64,000 bases of DNA from Goodfellowiella coeruleoviolacea. Its GTDB lineage: Bacteria; Actinomycetota; Actinomycetes; Mycobacteriales; Pseudonocardiaceae. Shown here piece by piece: positions 8,665 through 21,289 of this stretch. A program made the position numbers and the translations under genes. The stretch lies in assembly GCF_024171785.1 (NCBI RefSeq), contig NZ_JAMTCK010000009.1, forward strand, positions 248,001 through 312,000, read 5' to 3'. The notes under the pieces were generated by a model. That model worked only from the letters and a program-made list of their open reading frames with translations. It ran no database searches and had not been told where the DNA came from. The number at the start of each line of letters is the position of its first letter. Position 1 is the stretch's first letter.

Positions 8665-8691
8665 TCCACAATGTGTCCACTTCTGATCCAC
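8665..8691 (+). promoter_or_regulatory. SARP-type operator, three TCCAC repeats
   Basis: TCCAC occurs at 8665-8669, 8676-8680 and 8687-8691, an uninterrupted 11-bp period. It starts 5 bases after the vWA stop and ends 63 bp before the next start codon. This is the best of the three sites and gives the 311-aa gene its own promoter. Confidence 0.65.
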
Positions 8692-8754
8692 GGGCCTCCC
8701 GCAACCTCTCGGACCACCGAGGACGACACAGTTATCCACCAGGGAGGCGAGCCG

Positions 8755-9690
8755 ATGTACGGGCATGCGGAGTTGGTCCGCGAGTTGAAGTCGCTTCGCA
8801 AGGGCCGCGGCGTGCTCGCCAGCGGGATCGAGGAGCGGGTCGGCCCGACGCTGCGCGCGGCGTGCGGGATCTCCGACGGTGATGAGCCGTCAGCCGTCCG
8901 CCGCACACTGATCACCCGACTGACCGAACTCGCCGAGCAACTGCCGGATGGCCTCGGCAGGGCAGCGCTGGTGGCGTTCGCCATCGAGCCCGAGGCACGG
9001 CGACCGCGCTACCAGGATCGCGTGTTGTGGGCGGCGGTCGAAACAGATCGCGACGAGCGAACGGTGCGGCGCCGGGTGGACGAAGCAATCCGCTACCTCG
9101 CCGAGCTGATGACCGATCCGCTGACTGGTCGGACAGCCGAGCGGTCGGGCGATTGGTACACCACCGAGCTGCGCGTGGCAGCGGTGCTGGACCAGGAGCA
9201 ACCCGACGTGCTGGAGCAGCACCGGATCATCGCCGGTCGCAACGGCCTGCACGAGTTGGAACTCACGGCTTCGGTTCCGGCGGCACGACGTGACGTGGAC
9301 GTCCGCGCGCTCTACGGCGGCACACTGATCGACCGCGGCGACCGACTCGGCTTCGCGCTCGCTCTGCCGGAACCGGTGGGCAGAGGCGAGTCGCACGACT
9401 TCGCGGTGCGGTTCCGGCTGGCGACCGCGCACGCGATGCCGCCATACCTGGTTTTTATCCCGACCGGGCCATGTGAGCTGTTCGAGCTGCGCGTGCGGTT
9501 CGGGGGCGAGCAGCGGCCGCTGGGTGTGTGGCGACTGGACAACGTGCAGCAGCGCGATGTGTCCGACCCACTCTGCCACTGCCAGCAGTACCTGGTTGAC
9601 CGAGCCGGTGAGGTGCACCTGCGGTTCACTCGACTGACCCCGGGTCTGGTCTACGGCGTGCGCTGGGAACAGGTGCGCGGCACTGGCTAA
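8755..9690 (+). CDS. Conserved hypothetical protein, 311 aa
   Basis: Start ATG 8755 has AGGGAGG at 8741-8747. I do not recognise the family. The N-terminal about 150 residues are helical, with a possible helix-turn-helix-like stretch around the DERTVRRRVDEAIRYL segment. Residues about 165-311 look like a beta-sandwich, containing a short C-H-C cluster (LCHCQQYL). There is no signal peptide or membrane segment. The triple SARP operator in front, and the vWA gene before that, suggest the three genes TIR, vWA and this one respond to the same regulator. It may be a regulatory or scaffold partner of the vWA protein; this is unproved. Confidence 0.6.
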   Translation: MYGHAELVRELKSLRKGRGVLASGIEERVGPTLRAACGISDGDEPSAVRRTLITRLTELAEQLPDGLGRAALVAFAIEPEARRPRYQDRVLWAAVETDRDERTVRRRVDEAIRYLAELMTDPLTGRTAERSGDWYTTELRVAAVLDQEQPDVLEQHRIIAGRNGLHELELTASVPAARRDVDVRALYGGTLIDRGDRLGFALALPEPVGRGESHDFAVRFRLATAHAMPPYLVFIPTGPCELFELRVRFGGEQRPLGVWRLDNVQQRDVSDPLCHCQQYLVDRAGEVHLRFTRLTPGLVYGVRWEQVRGTG

Positions 9691-9785
9691 CAGAGCTGCG
9701 GCTGACACGCCACTGCTCGACACGAGTGGGCAGCTACCCGGTTCACCGGCTGAGTTCGGAGTCTGATCAGGACACTCGCCAGTGC

Positions 9786-10400
9786 TCAGACGATGTCGAG
9801 TCGGGGTGCGGCGGATGCGGCTTGGGCGGCTTCGGCGACGGCGTTCGCGTCCGCCAGGCGGGGGACCCGCACGGCCATGGCGGGGACCGCGCGCTTGGTG
9901 GGCTTGGTGGTGTAGACCGCGAAGGTCGCGGTTGACCGGTCGTAGCGCACTGCCTTGGCCTGGTTCCAGTTGACCTGGAGGAACTGCCGCCTGATCAGTC
10001 CGACGAAGAGGAAGAGCAGGCGCTGGTTGGTGCAGGCGAGCACGCCGTGGCCGTCGCCCTGCGCGCCGGCCAGCGCCAGCACGTGTTCCTCGGGTTCGAG
10101 GTAGTCGGCCAGGAGGTTGACTTCCTTCATCGACCCGATGAGCGTGCCCCGCACCCGCTGCAGTGCCGAGGCGATGTCCGGGCGCAGGCCGGTGGTGGCC
10201 GCCTCGGGCTCTGCGGCCTGGGCGGACTGGCCGGGTGGGGTCGGCTCGGCCGGGGCTGGGCTGGGGCGCACGGCGGTGTGGAAGGTCCAGCGGTGGCCGT
10301 CCCAGTACCGCAGCAGGGTGTCGTCGAGCGGGTCGGGCAACCAGTCGGCCGGTCGCGCCGGTGGAGTGGTGGGCAGGGACGGGGCGGGTGGGTAGGTCAT
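9786..10400 (-). CDS. DUF2510 and PH-like domain protein, 204 aa
   Basis: The N-terminus carries the actinobacterial DUF2510 signature: W-L-P-D-P near residue 20, then R-Y-W-D-G-x-x-W-T. A Pro/Ala-rich linker follows, then from about residue 75 a YokE-like bacterial PH domain (HVLALAGAQGDGHGVLACTN, then a strand-rich part). DUF2510 is common in actinomycete cell-surface or secretion-associated proteins, but no membrane segment is visible here. The ATG lies 3 bases after the stop of the DUF4041 gene, so the two are one operon. Confidence 0.75.
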   Translation of the reverse strand: MTYPPAPSLPTTPPARPADWLPDPLDDTLLRYWDGHRWTFHTAVRPSPAPAEPTPPGQSAQAAEPEAATTGLRPDIASALQRVRGTLIGSMKEVNLLADYLEPEEHVLALAGAQGDGHGVLACTNQRLLFLFVGLIRRQFLQVNWNQAKAVRYDRSTATFAVYTTKPTKRAVPAMAVRVPRLADANAVAEAAQAASAAPRLDIV

Positions 10401-10403
10401 CGC

Positions 10404-11807
10404 TCACTCACCGCCGTCGTCGGAGAGGTCGCCGTCGCCGCCCGCGTCCGTGTTCGCGCGGGCGGATGCCAGCGCGGCTTCCCGGTGCGCTGGTGGGACC
10501 GCGTCGCCCGGTGTGGCAGCGTCGCCTGGTGTGGCAGTGCTGCGCCGGCCGGGGCTGGAGGCCCGCCACTCGACGGCGTCCGCGGTGTCGTTGTACTCCA
10601 GGATGTGGTCGTTGCCCAGGCTGACCAGGAGTTCCTTCACCTCGGCCGGGGTCGCGTAGAAGAACTCGCGGCGGGGGTTGACCAGGTTGACCCGGCGGTG
10701 CGCCAACCGCTGGTGCAGGGCGGTTTCCAGCGCCACCGCGTCGTCGGAGAAGAACAGGGCGTGGGTGTCGAACCGGAACGGCACGGACGCGTCCCCGAGT
10801 TCCCGCACGCGGTCCATCGGGTCGAGCCGGCGGGTCATGCCGATCTTGACCACGTCGGGCCCGAACGCGCCGATGTTGGAGATCACGTAGACGTAGCCGG
10901 CCCGCACGTTGGCGGCGCGCTGTTCCACGCCATCGATCGCGTTGTCGATCGACGCGAGTTGTTCCTGCGCCCGCGCCAACGCGTCGGTGTCCCCGTTGGC
11001 CTGGAGTTTGCCGACGACGGCTGCGTAGTGCGCGCGCTCCTTGGCCAGGCGGGCCCGCTCCCGCTCGATCTCCTTCATCACCTTGGCTTCCTCGCGGAGC
11101 CGGTCGCGCTCGGCGCGCGCCTGTTCCCGCTCGACCTCGACCTTCATCAGGTAGTCGGCGGTCAGGTCGATCTCCTTGAGCCGCAGCCGGTGGTACTCCG
11201 CCGACACCGCGATGCGCATCAGGACACCGAGCTTGCTGATGGTGTCCCGCGTCGTGGTCAGCCGCTTCTTGACCGCCTCGCGGGTGTGCGGCTTGACCAC
11301 GCGCACGGCGTTGTCGGCCTCGGCGTTGTAGGCGCGCAGCATCAGCTTGGCCATGTCCCGGCCGAGCTTCTGGCCTTCCTTCACCGACCCGTTGACCGCC
11401 CAGTCGACCTGGCAGGTCACCGCGTCGTCCTTGGCCGCTGCCTTGATCTCCTGCTTCAGCGCGGTCAGCGCGTCCTTGTAGGCGAGCGCGTCGTCCAGGG
11501 GATGGGCGTACTCGTAGATGCCGACTTCCTGGAGCAGGGCGAGTTCGCGCGTCTCGACCAGTTGCGCGCGCCAGGCGTCGAGTTCGGCCCGCACCTGTTG
11601 CTGTGACGAGGTGAGCGCGGCGTGCTCGTGCTTCGCCTGCTCCACTGTGGACCGCAGCTGACGCAGTTCGGCCTCAAGCACCGCGGTCTCGGTGCCGCGG
11701 AGTTGGCTGACCCAGCCCCGCAGTTCGGCGATGGTGCCGTGCGCAGCGGCCAGTTGTTGCTGCAGTGCGGTGATCTCCGCGTTGTCCTTGCTGCCGAACA
11801 GTGCCAC
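10404..11807 (-). CDS. DUF4041 protein with C-terminal MUG113/T5orf172 nuclease-like domain, 467 aa
   Basis: Residues about 10-65 and 200-290 are coiled coil; between them is the DUF4041 domain. Residues about 305-395 match the GIY-YIG-related T5orf172/MUG113 domain: G-Y-V-Y-V-I-S-N, then V-K-I-G-M-T-R-R, then a conserved glutamate region near FETAL-like ALETALHQRLA. Such proteins are common in phages, mobile elements and defence-type neighbourhoods, where they may cut DNA. Start GTG 11805-11807 has AAGGA 8 bases upstream. It is co-transcribed with the DUF2510-PH gene. Confidence 0.8.
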   Translation of the reverse strand: MALFGSKDNAEITALQQQLAAAHGTIAELRGWVSQLRGTETAVLEAELRQLRSTVEQAKHEHAALTSSQQQVRAELDAWRAQLVETRELALLQEVGIYEYAHPLDDALAYKDALTALKQEIKAAAKDDAVTCQVDWAVNGSVKEGQKLGRDMAKLMLRAYNAEADNAVRVVKPHTREAVKKRLTTTRDTISKLGVLMRIAVSAEYHRLRLKEIDLTADYLMKVEVEREQARAERDRLREEAKVMKEIERERARLAKERAHYAAVVGKLQANGDTDALARAQEQLASIDNAIDGVEQRAANVRAGYVYVISNIGAFGPDVVKIGMTRRLDPMDRVRELGDASVPFRFDTHALFFSDDAVALETALHQRLAHRRVNLVNPRREFFYATPAEVKELLVSLGNDHILEYNDTADAVEWRASSPGRRSTATPGDAATPGDAVPPAHREAALASARANTDAGGDGDLSDDGGE

Positions 11808-11990
11808 CCCTGGTCCTTCTTCCCCTGTCGCGCCGTGACAACCCGATGAGCGCCGTCGCGCTCCCGCGCTATGACCTGATCTCGCCGACAGGCATTCCTG
11901 TTACACGGGAATACGGCAGAAGGTTGTTGTTCACCAGAATGGCCTAGCGCTACCGGTCCGGCCGAGGCCGTGGGGTGGGCCGGGGTCTGG

Positions 11991-12260
11991 TCAGGTGCCG
12001 TAGCGCTGGGCGGCGCGTGCCCTGGCCTTGGCCGCCTCGACCTCGCGGTCCTTGGGTGGGGCGGCGGTCACCAGGGCGTCGAGCAGGCGCTGGGTCGCCG
12101 CGGCGATCTCACTGACCGCGGTGTCGAAGGCCGCGGCGTTGGCGGCTGACGGTTTGGTGGACCCGCTGACCTTGCGCACGTACTGGAGTGCGGCCGCGTG
12201 GACCTCCGCGTCGGTGGCGGGGGGTTCGAAGTTGTGGAGCACCCGGATGTTTCGGCACAT
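11991..12260 (-). CDS. DUF2277 family protein, 89 aa
   Basis: The sequence from MCRNIRVLHNFEPPATD to VRKVSGSTKPS matches the DUF2277 family closely and full length. It is a small cytoplasmic protein of unknown function, widespread in actinobacteria and some proteobacteria. It stands alone, divergent from the DUF4239 gene. Confidence 0.9.
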   Translation of the reverse strand: MCRNIRVLHNFEPPATDAEVHAAALQYVRKVSGSTKPSAANAAAFDTAVSEIAAATQRLLDALVTAAPPKDREVEAAKARARAAQRYGT

Positions 12261-12689
12261 GCCGCCACACTAGATTCCGCCAGCCGCCGTCGCCGCCGGT
12301 GGTGACGCGGCCGATGTTTGTCACTCAGTGTGACCGAAGCTGACATCGCGCGTTCGGAGCAGTGTGGTGGGGGTGAGGGTGGGGGAGTGTTGCTCCCAGT
12401 GGCTGAAGGCCCGTGGGGTTACTGGTGCCTCTGGGTGGAAATGGCGCGGTTGAGTGTGCTGTGCCTACGGTCCGCATTGTTGATCACGCGATTTCCTGGA
12501 CACATTTGTTGATCGCCGTCGGTGCGCCTCCCTCTTTCGAGTGACTAGGTCAGGCGCAACTGCGGTGCTAGCCTCCTGCTGGCCGGAAGCAGTTCGGTCA
12601 ATTCGCGTCGACCATGCCAGGAATGGATGCGTGACCGGCACGCGCTGAATTCGTGTCCCGTGGCGGCGATTCCAGGGGGAAAGGTTTTC
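12261..12689. other. Divergent intergenic region, 429 bp
   Basis: It separates the DUF2277 and DUF4239 genes and should hold both promoters. The only structure I see is a short dyad GTCAC-N5-GTGAC at 12320-12334. I see no gene here with a convincing ribosome site. Confidence 0.5.
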
Positions 12690-13451
12690 GTGGACATTTA
12701 CCTGGGCGGCATTCTCTGGGTCGTCTGCGCTGCCGCGGGCGGGGCGTTGATCGCGTACTTCGTCCGGCGGATCGGCATGGCCGAGGGGCGGGTGAACAAC
12801 AACGAGGCCGCCGGTCACGTGTTCACCATCATCGCCGGCCTGCACGCGGTGTTGGTGTCCTTCGTGCTGATCTCGCTGTTCGACGCGGTCGGTGCGGCGG
12901 ACGACGGCTCGTACCAGGAGGCCAACAGCCTGGTGGCGGCCTCCTGGGCGGCGGAGTCGCTGCCGGAACCGGCCAGCACGCGGGCGCGTGAACTCAGCAG
13001 GTCCTACGCGGAGATCGTCGCGCGGCAGGAGTGGCCGGCGATGGGCGCCGGTGATGAGGTGTCGACGCTGGGCTGGGAGCGGTTGAACGAACTCCGGGTG
13101 GTGGTCGCCGACGCGGCCGCCAACGACGAGTGGCAGATCGACCGCAAGACCGAGGCCGCTGACCAGCTCGCCCGGGTTTCCCAGGCGCGCGAGGCCCGGC
13201 TGACCGCGGCCGGTGGGGGTGAGGTCGGTGCCGTCCTGTGGTTGGTGCTGGTCGTCGGAAGCGTCCTCACCGTCCTGCTGTCCAACCTCTTCGGCGGCAC
13301 CAGGCGGACGACCCACATCCTCATCGTGACCACGCTGTCCGCGGTCATCGCCCTGCTGCTCTTCGCCATCTACCAACTGCAGAACCCGTTCGGCGGCGGC
13401 GCGCAGATCGGGCCGGACGCGTTCCAGTGGGCCGTGGACAGGCTGCGCTGA
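12690..13451 (+). CDS. DUF4239 (bestrophin-like) membrane protein, 253 aa
   Basis: Start GTG 12690 follows GGGGGAAAGG by 5 bases; an ATG 63 bases upstream lacks a ribosome site. There are four hydrophobic segments, two at the N-terminus (about 5-25 and 48-68) and two at the C-terminus (about 185-205 and 215-236), enclosing a helical soluble part of about 110 residues. This matches DUF4239 proteins, whose role is unknown though they are often called bestrophin-like. The following gene starts 2 bases after its stop, so the two are probably one operon. Confidence 0.8.
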   Translation: MDIYLGGILWVVCAAAGGALIAYFVRRIGMAEGRVNNNEAAGHVFTIIAGLHAVLVSFVLISLFDAVGAADDGSYQEANSLVAASWAAESLPEPASTRARELSRSYAEIVARQEWPAMGAGDEVSTLGWERLNELRVVVADAAANDEWQIDRKTEAADQLARVSQAREARLTAAGGGEVGAVLWLVLVVGSVLTVLLSNLFGGTRRTTHILIVTTLSAVIALLLFAIYQLQNPFGGGAQIGPDAFQWAVDRLR

Positions 13452-13453
13452 CG

Positions 13454-14758
13454 GTGTCGACGGTGAGCAGGGGGGCGGTGTCCACGGTGACCAGGCGCTC
13501 GGGTGCCCTGCTGGGGGTCGGCGCCGCCCTCGCGACGATCGTCCTCGGGCCGGCGTTGACCGCGTCGTCGGCGCCGGCGGCCGTCCAGGCCGACGCGGGT
13601 TGTGTGATCGTGCAGGTCCAGAACAAGGCGCCGGTCAAGACGTCGACGGTGGTGCGCGTCGAGCTTCCCGGCGGCCGGACGACCCCGCTGGGTGAGCGCG
13701 GGTACCACCTGAACGCGATCGGCTACGCCAGCGGGCAGGACCTGGTTTACGGGATGGCGGACCACTACCGAGGGCGGCCCTTCTGGGGCGGCGCGCACGT
13801 GGTGACCATTGATCGCGACGGTCGGATGGCCGATCTCGGTCCGCTCCGGCACACCGGCGCGCACCCACCCCCGCACGCGCTGCCGACCGCGGTGGCGGGC
13901 ACGATCGTCGGCAACCAGTGGTACGTGCGCAAGGGCGTCGAGCTGTACACGGTGGACGTGGATCCGCACAGCCCTGCCTACCTGGGGGTTGCACGGGTAA
14001 CCCGGTTGCGTCCGGCCTCGCTGGCCGGGCTGGTGGGTGACGTCGACGTCGACCCGGCGGACGGGTTGCTCTACGGGGTGACCAACGCCCACGACGGTTC
14101 CGGCGAGGTCGTCAGCATCGACCCGGGTACCGGTGCCGTGCGGGTCGTGCCGGGGACCAGACTGCCGCCGAGCAGCACGTTCGGCGCGGTGGTGGTCGGG
14201 CCGGACCGGGCACTGTACGTCACCGCCAACCTCACGGGCGGGCACAGCCGGCTGTACCGGGTCGAGCGCGGCGGTGCCGGCTCGGTGACCAGGATTTCCT
14301 CGGGGCCGGCACTGGTGAGTTCGGACGCGGCGGGGTGTCTCACCACTCCCGCGGCGCCCCCGGAGCCCGAGCCGCCCACGTCGGTCCCGCCGTCACCGCC
14401 ACCGCCGGCCAGCCCGCCGCCCAGTGCTCCACCGCCGAGTGGCCCACCGTCGACTGCTCCACCGGATGGGGCGCCACCGGTCGGAACCACCCCGGTGACG
14501 CCGCCACCGGTGCCGGTGCCGCCACCGTCGTCGCCGGGACCCGTCCCGTCCTCGCCGGTGCCCACCAGCTCGTCCCCGGTGCCGACCACGTCGTCGCCGC
14601 CAGCCGCGCGGACCCTGTCCCGGCCGGAATCGGAGGAGATCGTCGAGGTGGCCGCCGGTGAGAACCGCACGGAGGTGAAACGGCGGTGGGCCCTCGCGCT
14701 GCTGGTGGTCCTGTTGGGAGCCGGGGCCGCCGCGGGTCGGTTGCGGCGCGGTCGCTGA
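13454..14758 (+). CDS. Secreted propeller-like protein with Pro-rich stalk and C-terminal anchor, 434 aa
   Basis: An N-terminal signal peptide (TRRSGALLGVGAALATIVLG, cleavage after an Ala-rich stretch) precedes about 250 residues of repeated strands such as VYGMADH, LYGVTN and LYVTAN, typical of a DUF6923/YncE-type beta-propeller. Then about 105 residues of Pro/Ser/Thr repeats form a stalk, followed by a transmembrane helix and a short RLRRGR tail. The topology is therefore an extracellular domain held to the membrane across the wall. The start is uncertain: GTG codons at 13454, 13463, 13478 and 13487 are all possible; the first allows coupling to the upstream stop. No LPXTG sorting motif is present. 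Confidence 0.65.
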   Translation: MSTVSRGAVSTVTRRSGALLGVGAALATIVLGPALTASSAPAAVQADAGCVIVQVQNKAPVKTSTVVRVELPGGRTTPLGERGYHLNAIGYASGQDLVYGMADHYRGRPFWGGAHVVTIDRDGRMADLGPLRHTGAHPPPHALPTAVAGTIVGNQWYVRKGVELYTVDVDPHSPAYLGVARVTRLRPASLAGLVGDVDVDPADGLLYGVTNAHDGSGEVVSIDPGTGAVRVVPGTRLPPSSTFGAVVVGPDRALYVTANLTGGHSRLYRVERGGAGSVTRISSGPALVSSDAAGCLTTPAAPPEPEPPTSVPPSPPPPASPPPSAPPPSGPPSTAPPDGAPPVGTTPVTPPPVPVPPPSSPGPVPSSPVPTSSSPVPTTSSPPAARTLSRPESEEIVEVAAGENRTEVKRRWALALLVVLLGAGAAAGRLRRGR

Positions 14759-15066
14759 CCGCGAAGCGCACTCCTGGTGCCCGTTTTCCGGGACGACCAC
14801 GAAGACCAGGCGTTTCCCGGTTGATTTCCCATGCCCGGACGAACACGGGAACCGGGTCGGATGTTGGTGAGCCGCGCCCCGGTAATGCTACGCAAAGTAT
14901 TTTATTGGCTACGGACCGATCATGCTTTCGGTCGATCGACACCATTCGGATGAGTCGCCAGTATCGCTTTTGGCGGTTGGGAAGATCACCCGACTCGGCG
15001 AACTGCTGCGGCCGGTCGGGTCAACTGTCAAAAACGACTGACGTGTGACCTGATTGGTGGTGTCGT
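14759..15066. other. Intergenic region before the encapsulin locus, 308 bp
   Basis: It must hold the promoter of the shell/geosmin operon. An AT-rich patch lies around 14895-14910, and an inverted repeat with arms GACCGA (14914-14919) and TCGGTC (14928-14933) follows. I cannot place -35/-10 boxes with confidence. Confidence 0.45.
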
Positions 15067-18793
<3,727 letters not shown>

Positions 18794-18834
18794 CTTCGAC
18801 GTTGCCCCCGCTCGACCGAGATTGGTGAGTCCTC

Positions 18835-20238
18835 ATGACCGAACCACAGCGGCACCAGGCTGACCGGGCCACCTCCGGGCGGCTGAGCCTGGACACGAGG
18901 GCCGCGCGAAACCTGGCGACCACGACCAAGACGCCACCGCAGATGCAGCGGATCAGCCCGAGGTGGCTGCTGCGCATGCTGCCGTGGGTGCAGACCTCCG
19001 CCGGCACCTACCGGGTGAACCGCAGGCTCACCTACGCGCTCGGCGACGGGTTGGTGACGTGCGCCAACACCGGGGACATCGTCCGCGTTGTCCCGGCCGA
19101 ACTGCGGGAGTTGGCGCTGCTGCGCGACTTCGACGACGAGACGGTGCTCAGCGCGCTGGCCGACCGGTTCGTCCGGCGCGACCACGAGCCGGGCGACGTG
19201 CTCGCCTCGGCCGGCCAGCCGGCCGAGGAACTGCTGCTCATCGCGCACGGCAAGGTGAACACGCTGGGCACCGGCGAGTACGGCGACGAGGTCGTGCTCG
19301 ACGTGCTGGCCGACGGCCGGTACGTGGGGGAGCGGGCACTGGTGGGCGCGGCGGACACCTGGGACATCACCGTGCGGGCGGTGACCCCCTGCATCGTGCT
19401 GGCCCTGTCCCGGCAGGCGTTCGCGGAGCTGAGCGATCAGTCCGAGGCGCTGCGCGCCCACCTGGACCGCCTGCGCGACCGGCCCCGGCCCGCGCGGAAC
19501 AAGTACGGGGAGGCCGCGGTGGAGATCGCCGCCGGGCACGCCGGCGAAGTCGACCTGCCGGGCACCTTCGTCGACTACGAACTCACGCCGAGGGAGTACG
19601 AACTCAGCGTCGCCCAGACCATCCTGCGCGTGCACACCCGGGTGACCGACCTCTACAGCCACCCCATGGACCAACTCGAACAGCAACTGCGGCTGGTCAT
19701 CGAGGAACTGCGTGAAGAGCAGGAACACGAGATGGTCAACAACCGCGACTTCGGCCTGCTGCACAACGCGGACCTGCGCCAGCGCATCCAGACCCGGGGC
19801 GGTCCGCCCACCCCTGGCGATCTCGACGAGTTGCTGGCGCGCCGCCGGAAGTCGCGGTTCTTCCTGGCGCACCCGCGCACCATCGCCGCGTTCGGCCGCG
19901 AGTGCTCCCGGCTGGGCGTCGCACCGGAAGTCGCGGACGTCCACGGCACCCGGGTTACCGCGTGGCGGGGAGTGCCGCTGCTGCCCTGCGACAAGATCCC
20001 GATCAGCGAACGGGGCACGAGTTCGATCCTGGTGCTGCGCACCGGCGAGGACGACCAGGGCGTGGTGGGCCTGCACCAGACCGGGATCCCCGACGAGTAC
20101 GAACCCGGCCTGAACGTGCGGTTCATGGGCATCAGCCCCAAGGCGATCACGTCCTACCTGGTCAGCACGTACTACTCGGTTGCGGTGCTCACTCCCGACG
20201 CGCTCGGTGTACTGGAGCACGTCGAGGTCGGACGCTAG
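18835..20238 (+). CDS. Family 2B encapsulin shell protein B with cyclic-nucleotide-binding domain, 467 aa
   Basis: It is a clear paralogue of shell A over its whole length, with the same [10 protein letters not shown] arm, cyclic-nucleotide-binding insertion (about 92-212) and HK97-type C-terminal half. The pocket motif is VGERAL (164-169) with arginine 181. The most variable parts are the extreme N-terminus and the loops of the nucleotide-binding domain. Two different shell subunits in one operon match the known two-component family 2B systems, in which both proteins co-assemble. A 41-bp gap separates it from the geosmin synthase, and the prenyl synthase follows 13 bases later. Confidence 0.92.
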   Translation: MTEPQRHQADRATSGRLSLDTRAARNLATTTKTPPQMQRISPRWLLRMLPWVQTSAGTYRVNRRLTYALGDGLVTCANTGDIVRVVPAELRELALLRDFDDETVLSALADRFVRRDHEPGDVLASAGQPAEELLLIAHGKVNTLGTGEYGDEVVLDVLADGRYVGERALVGAADTWDITVRAVTPCIVLALSRQAFAELSDQSEALRAHLDRLRDRPRPARNKYGEAAVEIAAGHAGEVDLPGTFVDYELTPREYELSVAQTILRVHTRVTDLYSHPMDQLEQQLRLVIEELREEQEHEMVNNRDFGLLHNADLRQRIQTRGGPPTPGDLDELLARRRKSRFFLAHPRTIAAFGRECSRLGVAPEVADVHGTRVTAWRGVPLLPCDKIPISERGTSSILVLRTGEDDQGVVGLHQTGIPDEYEPGLNVRFMGISPKAITSYLVSTYYSVAVLTPDALGVLEHVEVGR

Positions 20239-20251
20239 GGAGGAAACGGCC

Positions 20252-21289
20252 ATGACGATCACCCGGGTGACCCCAGGCGGGCTGTCCGCACCCGACGTGC
20301 TGCGGTGGAGCAGGCAGCACGTCGACCCGGCACTGCGCGCTGTCGTTGACACGCTGCCCGACCACCTGCGCCACATCGTCGGATACCACGTCGGGTGGTG
20401 GGACGAGGACGCCCGCCCCACCACGGGTGGCGGTGGCAAGGCGATCCGGCCGGCACTGGCCCTGCTCGCCGCCGAGGCCGTGGGCGGCACAGCACCGGAC
20501 GCCGTGCCGGCCGCGGTCGCGGTGGAGCTGGTGCACAACTTCTCGCTGCTGCACGACGACGTCATGGACGGCGACCGCACCCGGCGCCACCGCCCCACCG
20601 CGTGGACGGTGTTCGGCGTCGGCAACGCCATCCTGGCCGGGGACGCCCTGCTCAACCTCGCCCACGAGGTGCTCGCCACGAGCGGCCACCCCGCGGCCGA
20701 GGACGGGCTGCGGCTGCTCACCGCCGCGGTGAGCCGGCTCGTGGCGGGCCAGTGCGCGGATCTGGGCCTGCAACAGCGGCGTGATGTCGACCTGCCGGAA
20801 TGCCGGCGGATGGCCGAGGACAAGACGGCCGCGCTGCTCGGTGCTGCCTGCGCGCTCGGCGCGGCCTTCGGCGGGGGCAGCCGGGAGCAGGTCGGGCACC
20901 TGCGGGCCTTCGGGGAAGCGCTCGGCCTGGCCTTCCAGCACGTCGACGACCTGCTGGGCATCTGGGGCGACCCGGACCGGACCGGTAAGCCGGTTCACTC
21001 CGACCTGTACGCGCGCAAGAAGACGCTGCCGGTCGTGGCGGCCCTGAACTCCGGCACCCGGGCCGGGGAGGGCCTGGCCGTGCTCTACCGCCAGGACGAG
21101 CCCCTCTCCGAGGGCGACGCCCGACGCGCCGCCGAACTCGTCGCCGCCGCGGGCGGACGGGCCTGGAGCCAGGCCGAGGCCGAGGACCTGCTGGCCCAGT
21201 CCCTGCGGGACCTGCACCTCGCCAATCCGGTCGCACGGGCGGCGGAACTCGAAGCGCTGGCCCGGCTCGTCACCCGCCGCGACCAGTAG
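20252..21289 (+). CDS. Polyprenyl diphosphate synthase, family 2 encapsulin cargo type, 345 aa
   Basis: This is an all-helical isoprenyl synthase with both Asp-rich motifs: DDVMD at 102-106 and DDLLGIWGD at 232-240. A phenylalanine sits 5 residues before the first motif, as in short-chain synthases, so GPP, FPP or GGPP are possible products; FPP would feed the neighbouring geosmin synthase. The start is ATG 20252 with AGGGAGGAAA just upstream. The first 20 residues are extra to the catalytic core and contain TPGGLSAPDVLR (7-18), similar in spacing to the repeated motif of the geosmin synthase and so a candidate cargo tag. It is the last gene of the encapsulin operon. Confidence 0.9.
   Translation: MTITRVTPGGLSAPDVLRWSRQHVDPALRAVVDTLPDHLRHIVGYHVGWWDEDARPTTGGGGKAIRPALALLAAEAVGGTAPDAVPAAVAVELVHNFSLLHDDVMDGDRTRRHRPTAWTVFGVGNAILAGDALLNLAHEVLATSGHPAAEDGLRLLTAAVSRLVAGQCADLGLQQRRDVDLPECRRMAEDKTAALLGAACALGAAFGGGSREQVGHLRAFGEALGLAFQHVDDLLGIWGDPDRTGKPVHSDLYARKKTLPVVAALNSGTRAGEGLAVLYRQDEPLSEGDARRAAELVAAAGGRAWSQAEAEDLLAQSLRDLHLANPVARAAELEALARLVTRRDQ

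Noticed and set aside
6329-8686. 785-codon open frame on the plus strand
   Set aside because: Runs antisense through the SARP gene and into the vWA gene in another frame; low-complexity composition.
12320-12334. GTCAC-N5-GTGAC dyad
   Set aside because: Five-base arms are too short to claim an operator in GC-rich DNA.
13454-14758. LPXTG-type wall anchoring of the Pro-rich protein
   Set aside because: No LPXTG-like motif precedes the C-terminal helix; it looks membrane-anchored only.
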